From contig NZ_FWZX01000019.1 in assembly GCF_900177295.1 (NCBI RefSeq), forward strand, positions 1 through 64,000: a stretch of 64,000 nucleotides of DNA, written 5' to 3'. The DNA is from Tistlia consotensis USBA 355 (GTDB lineage: Bacteria; Pseudomonadota; Alphaproteobacteria; Kiloniellales; DSM-21159). The notes below the pieces were generated by a model. It was given only the letters and a program-made list of their open reading frames with translations, was not told where the DNA came from and made no database searches. This document shows positions 24,072-32,057 of this stretch, piece after piece (position 1 is the stretch's first letter; each line of letters begins with the position of its first letter). Position numbers and translations under genes: made by a program.

Positions 24072-24551
24072 CTAGGCGGTGGGGGCGTCGCTGGTGGCGC
24101 AGAACGAGATGCCGTGCCTCGCACAGGCTTCGCCGACGCGCGCCAGCTCCGCCTCGCTCGGCGGGCCCTCGGCGGCAACCGTCGTGCCGAGGTCGCGGAA
24201 GAAGGCCGCCATGGTCCGGTCGACGACGACCAGCATCTCGGCCGGCCGGCCGCTGTTGTTGGCGTAGCCGTGCGGCGCGCCGGACGGCACGTCGAGGACG
24301 TCGCCGGCGCGCCCCGTCATCTGCCGTTCGAGGCCGTCGACGAGCGTCGTGAAGACGACCTCGCCGGACAGCACCCGGTAGAGCTCCGGGGAGACGTGGC
24401 GATGGACCGGGACGGTCGCGCCCGGCGGCACCTCCACCTCGAGCATCACGGCCTGGGTGCCGCCGAGCTGGCCGCTGAACCGGACACGGTCGCGGATCAC
24501 CCAGAGCGTGTCGATGTCGGAAGCGGGGGTGAGCGTGATCGAGGGAGTCAT
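24072..24551 (-). CDS. Cupin-domain protein
   Basis: A 159-residue single-cupin protein. The first cupin motif, GATVPVHRHVSPELYRVLSG, supplies two His and a Glu; the second, GDVLDVPSGAPHGYANNSG, supplies the third His, so a metal can probably be bound. The C-terminal 40 residues are helical (PSEAELARVGEACARHGISF). Its ATG overlaps the stop of the upstream TetR gene (ATGA), so the pair forms an operon. It is likely an enzyme or sensor for a small molecule also recognised by the regulator; substrate unknown. Confidence 0.85.
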   Translation of the reverse strand: MTPSITLTPASDIDTLWVIRDRVRFSGQLGGTQAVMLEVEVPPGATVPVHRHVSPELYRVLSGEVVFTTLVDGLERQMTGRAGDVLDVPSGAPHGYANNSGRPAEMLVVVDRTMAAFFRDLGTTVAAEGPPSEAELARVGEACARHGISFCATSDAPTA

Positions 24552-25183
24552 CGCCTGTCGTCCTTTGATGCTGGTGTCGGTGTCGTTGCGCGATCGTCGC
24601 CCGCGGACTCGCGCCGCAGCGCGTCCAGGAGCACGCCGATCGCCCAGGCCGAGGCCTCTCCGGCCTCCCGGCCGCTGAACTGCCAGTAGTCCTTGAAGGA
24701 GAGCCAGGCACTGGCGCTGTAGAGCAGCTGGATCACCGCGATCGCCTGCCGCGCCCTCGCCGGATCCAGCCCGCCGGTCACCTCCGCCAGGCTGCCGCGG
24801 AACGCGGCCTCGCGCTCGGCGGCGGCGCCCAGGCGCATCTCGCGGCCCGAGCGGGACAGCAGCGCCGCCCGGATCAGGCCTTCGCGCCGGTCGAAGCCGG
24901 CGAAGGTCACCGGCGGCATCCCGACGAGGTCTGCCTCGGTCTCCGGCCAGGTCCGCGGCGCGACCTCCCGGTTGGTCCAGGTCCAGAACGCCTTGAGCAG
25001 CGCCTCCTTGTTCTCGAAATGCCGGAACACAGTGCGGCGCTGGACGCCGGCCTCGGCGGCGATGGCATCGAAGGACAGGGCCTGCTCGGGCGTGGTCTCG
25101 AACAGCCGCGCCACGGCGTCCAGGATCCGCTGGCGCGTCTCCTCCGCCTGGGCGCGCCGTAGCGGGCTCTCGTATTTCCGCAC
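24548..25183 (-). CDS. TetR-family transcriptional regulator
   Basis: A 211-residue TetR repressor starting at GTG 25183 (VRKYESPLRRAQAEETRQRI). The helix-turn-helix is ALSFDAIAAEAGVQRRTVFR followed by HFENKEALLKAFW. The start is decided by the basic leader and by the palindrome immediately upstream at 25194-25218, a likely operator for autoregulation. It overlaps the cupin gene by 4 bp. The divergent small gene at 25334 could also be under its control. Confidence 0.88.
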   Translation of the reverse strand: MRKYESPLRRAQAEETRQRILDAVARLFETTPEQALSFDAIAAEAGVQRRTVFRHFENKEALLKAFWTWTNREVAPRTWPETEADLVGMPPVTFAGFDRREGLIRAALLSRSGREMRLGAAAEREAAFRGSLAEVTGGLDPARARQAIAVIQLLYSASAWLSFKDYWQFSGREAGEASAWAIGVLLDALRRESAGDDRATTPTPASKDDRR

Positions 25184-25193
25184 TGAGTGTGTA

Positions 25194-25218
25194 TTAATGT
25201 CACTATGAGTGACGTTAA
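25194..25218. promoter_or_regulatory. Probable TetR operator (25-bp near-perfect palindrome)
   Basis: The core GTCACTATGAGTGAC (25199-25213) is a perfect inverted repeat, and the outer TTAA arms extend the symmetry to 25 bp with one mismatch pair. It lies 11 bp before the TetR start codon. Position and symmetry point to autorepression. Confidence 0.7.
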
Positions 25219-25333
25219 AACTCTTCCCTGTCAATGGGCCTTCGGGGACGACATGCTCGGGGCCGGGCGCCCGGCATCGGCACCCGGGCCGCCCGCCGGG
25301 CCGACGGCAATCGGGCAGACGAGGAGCAGGCAG

Positions 25334-25630
25334 ATGGCGATCTTCCGGCAGCTGTTCGGGCGCGCGGCCCGGCAGGCGGCGCGCGATCCCCGGGTCCAGG
25401 AGAAGGCGAGCGACTTCGTCGAGAAGGAGGTCGCGCCGCGCGCCCATGCCGCCGGCCGCAAGACCAGGGCGGCCTACGAGGCCCTGCGCGACGACTGGCG
25501 CGACAGCGGCGAGGCCGCCGGCAGGAAGGGGCCGGTCGAGGAGGAGCAGGGTGCGGAGGCGGCGGCGCGGCGCGCCGGCCGCTTCCTCGGCAAGCTGCAC
25601 AACCGCCTGAACCAGGACCCCGAGGGCTGA
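25334..25630 (+). CDS. Small uncharacterised helical protein
   Basis: A 98-residue charged protein beginning MAIFRQLFGRAARQAARDPR at ATG 25334, after GAGGAGCAG. It appears largely alpha-helical with many Arg, Glu and Ala residues and no membrane segment. An in-frame ATG at 25206 would add 43 unlikely residues and run through the TetR operator, so I prefer 25334. No family recognised. It ends just before a strong bidirectional hairpin. Confidence 0.6.
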   Translation: MAIFRQLFGRAARQAARDPRVQEKASDFVEKEVAPRAHAAGRKTRAAYEALRDDWRDSGEAAGRKGPVEEEQGAEAAARRAGRFLGKLHNRLNQDPEG

Positions 25631-25659
25631 CGGCTTCGCCCGGCCAGCCGGAAAAGGCA

Positions 25660-25685
25660 ACGGGGCGGCCGAAAGGCCGCCCCGT
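25660..25685. terminator. Bidirectional rho-independent-like terminator
   Basis: ACGGGGCGGCC and GGCCGCCCCGT form a perfect 11-bp GC-rich stem closed by a GAAA tetraloop. It sits between the rightward small gene and the leftward phoX-like gene, which converge here. On the minus strand it is followed by TGCCTTTTCC, on the plus strand by CTCGTCTCTG. Confidence 0.75.
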
Positions 25686-25728
25686 CTCGTCTCTGCCGGG
25701 CCCGCGGGCCCGGCGGCACCACTCTGCG

Positions 25729-27654
25729 TCAGACCGCCTGGGGCAGGCCCTGGATGTAGCCGACCGCCGCGCTGCGCTTGTTGCGGTACTCCTTGTCCAT
25801 GATCGGCTCGAGGGCCGCCTTGACCTTGTCGTGCAGGCCCTTCTCCCAGTCACCGGGATGCTGGAAGTTGCTCATGATGTAGGAGAAGCCGTGCACGTCG
25901 TCGACCGCCTGCAGGCCGGTCGACTCGGCACCCGCCGGGCAGGACAGGATGCGCGCCAGGGCGCCGCTGTCGACGTTGTAGGCCCAGAGGAAGTTGTTGA
26001 CGTGGTTGCCGCTGTCCTCGCCGACGAAGAGGGTGCGCATCTTCTCGGAATACTTGAGGTTGTCGGGGTTGGCGATCCTGTCGACGGCGGCGGTGTTGCC
26101 GACCGCGTCGGGCTCGGCGAGGTCCTGGCCGACCAGGGCCGCGACCGTGCTCATCTCGACCGGCACCCACTCGCTGTCGATCGCCTGGCCCTTGGCGTCC
26201 TTCTGGCCGCCCTTCATCGGCAGCTGGTAGACGGCGCCGGCCTTGATCTGGTCGATCTTCATGCCCCACTTGCCGTCGGTCATGGTCTTGTAGATGTAGG
26301 ACATCGCCGAGTAGGCGACCTTGTCCTTGGCGTTGACCGTCGTGCCTTCCATCTTGGTGAAGGCGAGCGTGCCGCCGACCAGCGGCGCGTAGCGATGGGT
26401 CTCCAGGAAGGCCGCGGCCTTCTCCATGCCCGGCTTGACCTTGACCCACTGCTCCTTGCCGCCGTAGCCGATCTTGGTGAAGCTGGCGTCCATCGGGTCC
26501 TTGGTCGCGACCTCGACGATGTCGGCAGCGGTCAGGCTGTCGGCCAGCTTCTCGATCTCGTCGCTGGTGGCGTGGCCGAGCGAGATCCAGCTGAGGTCGA
26601 AGACGCCGCCCTTGTCGATCGCCTCGCCGGCGCGCTGCTTGACCTCGGCGACGTAGAGCGTGCCGGCCGAGAGGTCGGCCGGCTTGTCGGCGACGAAGAG
26701 GAACAGGCCGCTGTTGGTGGCGTCGTCGCCCATCAGCGCGGTGCGCTGATCGGGCATGACCTGGACGACCTCGTGCGAGATGCGGCCCAGGTTGTAGTGC
26801 TTCTTGACCGTGCCGCTGCCGTCGGCGTTGACGACGATCTCCGGCAGGTGGCCGTAGTGGTAGGGGTTGGCCTTCTTCGGGTCGCCGAAGAGGTTCTGGC
26901 TGAAGGCCTGGAAGCGCTTGTCCTCGGCGGCCTTGGTCGCGTCGGGCTCGTACTCCTCGCTCGACAGGTGGGTGTTCCAGGGCGACAGGCTGGCGCCGCA
27001 GGTGATCCACAGGCCGTGCACCGGGCTGGTGTCGACGGCGTGGTACTGGACCAGCGACAGCGAGCCGGTCGAGGGGTCCTGGTCGAGGGTCAGCACGGCG
27101 ATCGGCGAGGGCAGCTTGCCGTACATGCCGTCGCCCTTGGCGTCGTTCGAGGTGTACTCGAACTGGACCACGGCGAAGACGGTGTTGCCCTTGACGCCGT
27201 CGACCTTGGCGTCGGTCGCCTGCAGCAGGCTGTAGCCGTCCGGGCAGTCCGAGAAGAACTGGGTCGGCTGATCGGCCGAGGCGTCGAGGATCGGCTTGCC
27301 CTCGATGTCGTAGTAGCCGCCGGCGAGCGTCTTGCCGCCCTTGCCGTCGGGCACCTCGTCGCCGGTGAAGAACAGCGGCTGGTAGGCCAGCTTGAAGGTC
27401 TGCTTCTTGCCGTCGGCGTAGGTCACGACCATGGCCGACTCGACCGTCGTGGCCGCCTGGGCGGCCGGGGTCGAGGGCGCCGGCATGCCGATGAACTCGG
27501 CCGAGACCGGCGCGGCGGTCGCCGCGGCCGCGTCGCCGGCCGTGGCGGCGAACAGGCCCGTCGAGAGGGCGGTGGAGCCGGCCACCGGAATCAGCGGCAG
27601 TCCGGCCAGCAGGCGGAGCACGTCGCGGCGTGAGGCCTCGGTCGTCGTCGTCAT
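25729..27654 (-). CDS. phoX: PhoX-family alkaline phosphatase (DUF839), Tat-exported
   Basis: A 641-residue protein starting at ATG 27654. The N-terminus carries a twin-arginine signal, SRRDVLRLLAGLPLIPVAG, so it should be exported folded with its metal cofactor. The body is the PhoX/DUF839 beta-propeller, with landmarks such as FLFVADKPADLSAGTLYVAE, HGLWITCGASLSPWNTHLSS and GEDSGNHVNNFLWAYNV. PhoX enzymes are calcium/iron-dependent phosphomonoesterases that release phosphate from organic esters. Several acidic, Asn and Cys residues fit metal binding but I could not map each ligand. Expression under phosphate limitation would be expected, but I see no convincing Pho box. The gene stands alone. 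Confidence 0.85.
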   Translation of the reverse strand: MTTTTEASRRDVLRLLAGLPLIPVAGSTALSTGLFAATAGDAAAATAAPVSAEFIGMPAPSTPAAQAATTVESAMVVTYADGKKQTFKLAYQPLFFTGDEVPDGKGGKTLAGGYYDIEGKPILDASADQPTQFFSDCPDGYSLLQATDAKVDGVKGNTVFAVVQFEYTSNDAKGDGMYGKLPSPIAVLTLDQDPSTGSLSLVQYHAVDTSPVHGLWITCGASLSPWNTHLSSEEYEPDATKAAEDKRFQAFSQNLFGDPKKANPYHYGHLPEIVVNADGSGTVKKHYNLGRISHEVVQVMPDQRTALMGDDATNSGLFLFVADKPADLSAGTLYVAEVKQRAGEAIDKGGVFDLSWISLGHATSDEIEKLADSLTAADIVEVATKDPMDASFTKIGYGGKEQWVKVKPGMEKAAAFLETHRYAPLVGGTLAFTKMEGTTVNAKDKVAYSAMSYIYKTMTDGKWGMKIDQIKAGAVYQLPMKGGQKDAKGQAIDSEWVPVEMSTVAALVGQDLAEPDAVGNTAAVDRIANPDNLKYSEKMRTLFVGEDSGNHVNNFLWAYNVDSGALARILSCPAGAESTGLQAVDDVHGFSYIMSNFQHPGDWEKGLHDKVKAALEPIMDKEYRNKRSAAVGYIQGLPQAV

Positions 27655-27840
27655 GTCATCCTTCCGAGTTTTGGGAGCGCAGGGTCTGCCTGTCGTGCGC
27701 AGGCTTCGGAGCCGCACGCTATGGCGATCGTGTTACAGCTCTGCGGTCGCATCGAAGACAGCTCGACGAAGCCCCCGATGCTGCGGAGGTAGGGCCCTGC
27801 CGGGCAGATCCAAGCGGCCGCCGCCGGCGTAGACAGCGCC

Positions 27841-28490
27841 ATGATCTCAGGAAGACCGACGGCGGGACAAAGTCCCGTCTGGATCACCGGGGCGAGCAGC
27901 GGCCTCGGCCGTGCCCTGGCCCGGCAGCTGGCCGGCCAGGGCCGGACGGTCGTCGCCTCGGCGCGCTCCGCCGACCGGCTGGACGCGCTCGCGGCCGAGG
28001 CCGCGGGCCTGCCGGGCCGCGTCGCCACCTGGCCGCTCGACATCACCGACCGGGCGGCGGTGGCCGAGGCGGTCGCCGGCATCGAGGCGGCGCACGGCCC
28101 GATCGCCCAGGCGGTGCTCAACGCGGGCACGCACCGGCCGACCCCGGCTGCCGGCTTCTCCAGCGCCGACCTGCGCGCCCTCGTCGAGCTCAACGTCTTC
28201 GGCACGGCGCACTGCCTGGAGGCGCTGATGCCCGTCCTGTCGGCGCGGCGCTGCGGCCGGATCGCGGTGGTCGCCTCGATGGCCGGCTGGTGCGGCCTGC
28301 CGACCGCCGGCGGCTACGCCCTGACCAAGGGCGGCCTGGTCCGGCTCTGCGAGGCGTTGCGGCCGGAGCTGGCGCGCCGGGGCGTCGTGCTGCAGGTCGT
28401 CAGCCCCGGCTTCGTGCGCACGCCGCTGACCGACCGCAACGACTTCGCGATGCCCTTCCTGATGGAGCCGGACGCGGCGGCCGCCGCCTT
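27841..28490 (+). pseudogene. SDR-family oxidoreductase, 3' end replaced by unrelated sequence
   Basis: From ATG 27841 a classical SDR is encoded: VWITGASSGLGRALARQLAG for cofactor binding, LNAGTHRP, the catalytic YALTKGG, and SPGFVRTPLTDRNDFAMPFL. The family sequence ends abruptly after EPDAAAAA, near 28490. The same frame then runs to 28869 through sequence that is antisense to a truncated FAD oxidoreductase gene, giving a chimeric 342-residue frame. The missing part is only the last 20-40 SDR residues, so partial activity cannot be excluded. The fusion marks a deletion junction. Confidence 0.7.
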
Positions 28491-28949
28491 CCCGGGCCTC
28501 CAGCCACGCGCCGATCGTCGTGACCTGGTCGTCGCTCCCGGCCAGGGCCGGCGCCTCGCGATAGAAGCGCAGCACGTCGCGCAGCAGGCTCCAGGCGCGC
28601 GGCCGCAGCAGGTTGCGGCGCTGGGCGAACAGGCCGCCCGGGCTGCCGGCGTACTCGAAGGCGCCCCGCCCGTCCGGCGAGGCCGCCGAGAAGGCGAAGG
28701 ACATGTCCGAAGGCGCGGTCTCGACCCCCAGCGCGTCGAACAGCCGGACCAGGTGCGGATAGTTGCGCTCGTTGTAGACGATGAAGCCGGTGTCGACGGC
28801 GATGCGCCCCCCGCGACCTCGAGCTCGACGGTGTTGGCGTGGCCGCCGGGGCGCTCCGCCGCCTCGTAGACCACGACCTCGTGGTGCCGGGACAGCAGCC
28901 AGGCGGCCCCGAGGCCGGCGATGCCGGCACCGACGACGGCGATCCTCAC
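28490..28949 (-). pseudogene. FAD-dependent amine-oxidase-like protein, frameshifted and truncated
   Basis: Starting at GTG 28949 (overlapping the photolyase stop, GTGA), the sequence encodes RIAVVGAGIAGLGAAWLLSR and YEAAERPGGHANTVELEV. A one-base loss in a run of six G (plus strand C run around 28806-28812) then shifts the frame. The second frame continues correctly with AVDTGFIVYNERNYPHLVRL and FSAASPDGRGAFEYAGSPGG, to TTIGAWLEAREG at about 28490. The remaining two thirds of this roughly 430-residue family are absent. The gene is broken twice: a homopolymer frameshift and a large 3' deletion. Confidence 0.75.
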
Positions 28950-30406
28950 GTCGCGGCCTCCTTCCTGATCTCCTCGAAGGCGGCGAGCGCCCGCTCGCGG
29001 GCGCGCCGGTGGTCGACCAGCGGCAGCGGGTAGTCGCGGCCCAGGACGATGCCGCTACGGCGCAGCAGCTCGGCCGGCGCTTCCCAGGGCCTGTGCAGGT
29101 GGCTGTCCGGCAGCGCCGCCAGCTCCGGCAGCCAGCGGCGGACGTAGTCGCCGCCGGGATCGAACTTCTCGCCCTGCAGGACCGGATTGAAGATCCGGAA
29201 GTAGGGGGCGGCATCGGCGCCGCAGCCGCTGACCCACTGCCAGCTCGCCGCGTTGCTGGCCAGGTCGGCGTCGACCAGCGTGTCCCAGAACCAGGCCTCG
29301 CCGCGCTGCCAGGGGATCAGCAGGTCCTTGACCAGGAAGGAGGCGACGATCATGCGCACGCGGTTGTGCAGCCAGCCGGTCGCCCAGAGCTGGCGCATGC
29401 CGGCGTCGACGACCGGATAGCCGGTGCGGCCGTGGCACCAGGCCGCGAAGGCCGCCTCGTCGTCGGACCAGGGGAAGGCCGCGAACTGCGGCCGCCAGGG
29501 TTGCTCCGGCAGCGCCGGGTGATGGAACAGCAGGTGATAGGAGAACTCGCGCCAGGCCAGCTCGGCCAGGAACTTCCAGGCCGACTTGCCGGCCTTGCCC
29601 GGGGCGCTGCCCTGGCGCTCCAGGAAGCGCCGGGTCGCCGCCCAGACCTGGCGCGGGCCGATCTCGCCGAAGTGCAGGTGCGGCGAGAGGCGCGAGGTCG
29701 AGTCGAGGCCGGGCCGGTCGCGTTCCTCCGCATAGCCCTCGACCGCCTGCTGCAGGAAGGCGCCGAGCCGGCCCTCGGCCGCCTTCTCGCCGGGCGTCCA
29801 GGTCCGGCGCAGGCCGCCGGCCCAGTCGGGCTTCGCTGGCAGCAGGCCCCAGTCGGCCAGCACCTCGCTTTCGACTCCCCTCAGGCCGGTCATCGCGCTC
29901 GGCGCCGGCGAGGGCGCGGCAACCGCGCGCTGCTGCAGGGCGCGCCAGAAGGGCGTGAAGACGCCATAGGAGCCGCCCTGCAGGGTCTGGACGGCCCAGG
30001 GCTCGTGCAGCAGCGCCGCATTGAAGCTCTCGACCTCGACACCGGTCTCGGCCAGGGCCTGCTTCAGGCGGCGGTCGCGGGCGATCCGCCAGGGCTCGTA
30101 GCAGCGGTTCCAGTAGACCGCACCGGCGCCGATCTCCCCGGCGAGGGCCGGCAGGATCTCCGCGGCCCGACCCCGCCGCAGCACCAGCTCGACGCCGCGT
30201 TCCCCGAGGCTCCCGGCGAGGCTCGCCAGCGAGCCGTGCAGCCACCAGCGCTGGGCGCCGCCGAAGCCCCAGGCGCCGGCCTCCGCATCGTCGAGCAGGA
30301 ACAGCGCCACGACCGGCGCGCCGCGCTCGGCGGCGGCATGGAGGGCCGGGTTGTCGGAGACCCGCAGGTCGAGGCGGAACCAGACGAGGGTCGGGGAGGC
30401 GGTCAA
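28946..30406 (-). CDS. phrB: Deoxyribodipyrimidine photolyase (cryptochrome/photolyase family)
   Basis: A 486-residue class I photolyase that uses light to split cyclobutane pyrimidine dimers. The N-terminal antenna-binding domain begins LVWFRLDLRVSDNPALHAAA. The C-terminal FAD domain contains RLSPHLHFGEIGPRQVW, GYPVVDAGMRQLWATGWLHN, RMIVASFLVKDLLIPWQRGE and DADLASNAASWQWVSGCGAD, all strongly conserved. Its stop overlaps the start of the broken FAD oxidoreductase gene, so the two formed one operon. In many alphaproteobacteria genes of this kind cluster with oxidoreductase, DUF1365 and cyclopropane fatty acid synthase genes; the latter two are missing here. Confidence 0.95.
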   Translation of the reverse strand: MTASPTLVWFRLDLRVSDNPALHAAAERGAPVVALFLLDDAEAGAWGFGGAQRWWLHGSLASLAGSLGERGVELVLRRGRAAEILPALAGEIGAGAVYWNRCYEPWRIARDRRLKQALAETGVEVESFNAALLHEPWAVQTLQGGSYGVFTPFWRALQQRAVAAPSPAPSAMTGLRGVESEVLADWGLLPAKPDWAGGLRRTWTPGEKAAEGRLGAFLQQAVEGYAEERDRPGLDSTSRLSPHLHFGEIGPRQVWAATRRFLERQGSAPGKAGKSAWKFLAELAWREFSYHLLFHHPALPEQPWRPQFAAFPWSDDEAAFAAWCHGRTGYPVVDAGMRQLWATGWLHNRVRMIVASFLVKDLLIPWQRGEAWFWDTLVDADLASNAASWQWVSGCGADAAPYFRIFNPVLQGEKFDPGGDYVRRWLPELAALPDSHLHRPWEAPAELLRRSGIVLGRDYPLPLVDHRRARERALAAFEEIRKEAAT

Positions 30407-30557
30407 GGGAGCTCCTCGGGAAGCGTCGTCGGGCGGCCGCGCCCTGCGCGATTCCGGAGCTATACGCAGCCGCCGGCGTCCTGGATCACCCGCGGGTCTG
30501 GCAGTTTTTCATTAATTATCAGTTGTTTAGTGGGAATTCCGGGTCGCGCCGGCCGCG

Positions 30558-31268
30558 TCAGGCGATCGGCAGCAGCTGGCTCGCGGGGAAGCGATAGACG
30601 GCGCGCCGGCCGAGCAGCGCGACCTCGAAGCCCTCCGGAAACAGCCGCCGGATCGCCGGGCTCAGCACGTCGAGCCCGCCGGCGAAGGCGCCGAAGGCCG
30701 GCAGGATCAGGCGCCGGCCGTCGCCGACGAAGCAGCGCGCCGAGAGGCCGAGCGCGCGCAGCTTGACCCGCGCCTTGGGATGGAAGTGGCCGGACAGCTC
30801 GCCGGCGCCGCCTGTCTCGGCCGCCTCGTGACGGAACGCCAGGCAGCCCTCGACCAGCTCCTCTTCGACCCGGCCGCCCAGATCCGAGGGCGGCGCGGGA
30901 TCGTGGTTGCCGGCGATCCAGACCCAGTCGGTCGTCGCGGCCAGGTCGCCGATCAGCGCCCGGGCCTCGGGCGCGAGGCGCTCCGCTGCCTCGCGGTCGT
31001 GGAAGGAATCGCCGAGGCAGACCAAGCGTCTCGGCCGCCGCCGGCGCAGCGCCTCGGCCAGCCGCTCCAGCGTCGCCGCCGTATCGTAGGGCGGCAGCAG
31101 CTGGCCGCGCCGGGCGAACGCCGTGCCCTTCTCCAGGTGCAGGTCGGCGACGACCAGCAGCTCGCGCTCCGGCCACCAGAGCGCGCCCGATGGCTCGGGC
31201 ATCAGGGTCGCGCCGGCGACCGTCAGGACCGTTGCGCTGGATTGGGATGAATCGAGAACGGAGGGCAT
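30558..31268 (-). CDS. pdeM: Ligase-associated DNA damage response endonuclease PdeM
   Basis: A 236-residue calcineurin-like metallophosphoesterase. Motifs in order: DLHLEKG (D42, H44), GDSFHD (86-91), GNHD (119-122) and GHFHPK (159-164), all typical of the MPE of the bacterial Lhr-MPE-Exo-Lig repair cluster. It would act as a manganese-dependent nuclease/phosphodiesterase in DNA repair. The Lhr-type helicase gene is 2.3 kb upstream on the same strand with two unrelated genes between, and the exonuclease and ligase genes are 8 kb away on the other strand. The set is complete but split. Confidence 0.92.
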   Translation of the reverse strand: MPSVLDSSQSSATVLTVAGATLMPEPSGALWWPERELLVVADLHLEKGTAFARRGQLLPPYDTAATLERLAEALRRRRPRRLVCLGDSFHDREAAERLAPEARALIGDLAATTDWVWIAGNHDPAPPSDLGGRVEEELVEGCLAFRHEAAETGGAGELSGHFHPKARVKLRALGLSARCFVGDGRRLILPAFGAFAGGLDVLSPAIRRLFPEGFEVALLGRRAVYRFPASQLLPIA

Positions 31269-31355
31269 CGCGGCATCCTACCTGGATGCGCGATGCCGGC
31301 AAGGGCGCGGGGAAGCGCAGCTCGTCCCGCGGGGGGCCCCTGCCGGAAGCGAACG

Positions 31356-31895
31356 TCAGAACCCGGCTTCGCCGCGCGTGGGCGCGGCCGACGCGCTTTC
31401 GAGGCCGAGCTGGCTCATCGGCGCCGCGCGCCGGTACCACTCGACGGCGCCGGTGCGGGCGTCGAGCGCGTAGGTGACGAGAGGCTGCGGCGCGCCGGCG
31501 GAACGGTCCGACAGGCCGACGAAGAGGGTGTTCGTCTCGGCGTCGTAGACCGGCGAGATCCAGGTCAGGCTGCCCTGTGCCCCGGCGGCCGTGCGGGCCG
31601 GCGCGGCCTGGCCGTCGGGGCTGGCGTCGAGCGCCTGGTGCCACAGCTCGGTGCCGCTGCGGGCGTCGTAGGCGGCGATCGAGCAGCCGCGCGGCCGGTC
31701 CGGCGCGCAGTCGGTGCCCGGCGCGAAGATCCGGCCGCCGACGGCGAGTGGGGCGGCGGCGAGCGGGGCGGTGGCGAGGCCGGCGCCCGGCGCGATCCTG
31801 GCGATCTGGGTGCCGCTGGACGGCGTCGGCGTCCCGGCGGCGGCCGGGGTCGCGAGCAGCAGCGCGGCGAAGAGGGTCGAGGTGGTCTTCAGCAT
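31356..31895 (-). CDS. Small exported PQQ-type beta-propeller-like protein
   Basis: A 179-residue protein starting at ATG 31895 after GGAGGT. It has a signal peptide (MLKTTSTLFAALLLATPAAA). The mature part contains GCSIAAYDARSGTELWHQAL and VTYALDARTGAVEWYRRA, two copies of the blade motif (AxDAxTGxxxW) of PQQ-like propellers. Two blades cannot form a closed propeller alone, so it may be a reduced or partial protein, or act with another. It lies 88 bp upstream of pdeM on the same strand. Function unknown. Confidence 0.7.
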   Translation of the reverse strand: MLKTTSTLFAALLLATPAAAGTPTPSSGTQIARIAPGAGLATAPLAAAPLAVGGRIFAPGTDCAPDRPRGCSIAAYDARSGTELWHQALDASPDGQAAPARTAAGAQGSLTWISPVYDAETNTLFVGLSDRSAGAPQPLVTYALDARTGAVEWYRRAAPMSQLGLESASAAPTRGEAGF

Positions 31896-32057
31896 GGCAG
31901 GGACCTCCGCTTTCGGACGTCGGTTCCGCGAGGAGTTCTCGCTTTCCATAAGCAAGGAGGTGGCGCCGGATACCCGTGCCGCAAGAGTACGCAAAGGGGC
32001 AAACTCGGGGCAATTTGGCGACGGGACGGCGCCCGCGGGCGCCGTCGGAGCGGCGGC

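Noticed and set aside
25206-25333. Upstream ATG giving an extended version of the small helical protein
   Set aside because: It would run through the TetR operator palindrome, and the added residues look non-coding; ATG 25334 has a better ribosome binding site.
25234-27633. Rightward open frame of about 800 codons opposite phoX
   Set aside because: It is a shadow frame of phoX, with unnatural composition (repeated Asp/Val/Gly) and no recognisable domain.
27655-27780. CTGTC-like half sites upstream of phoX, considered as a Pho box
   Set aside because: Only two poor half sites about 23 bp apart were seen; a Pho box needs 11-bp-spaced repeats, so the evidence is too weak.
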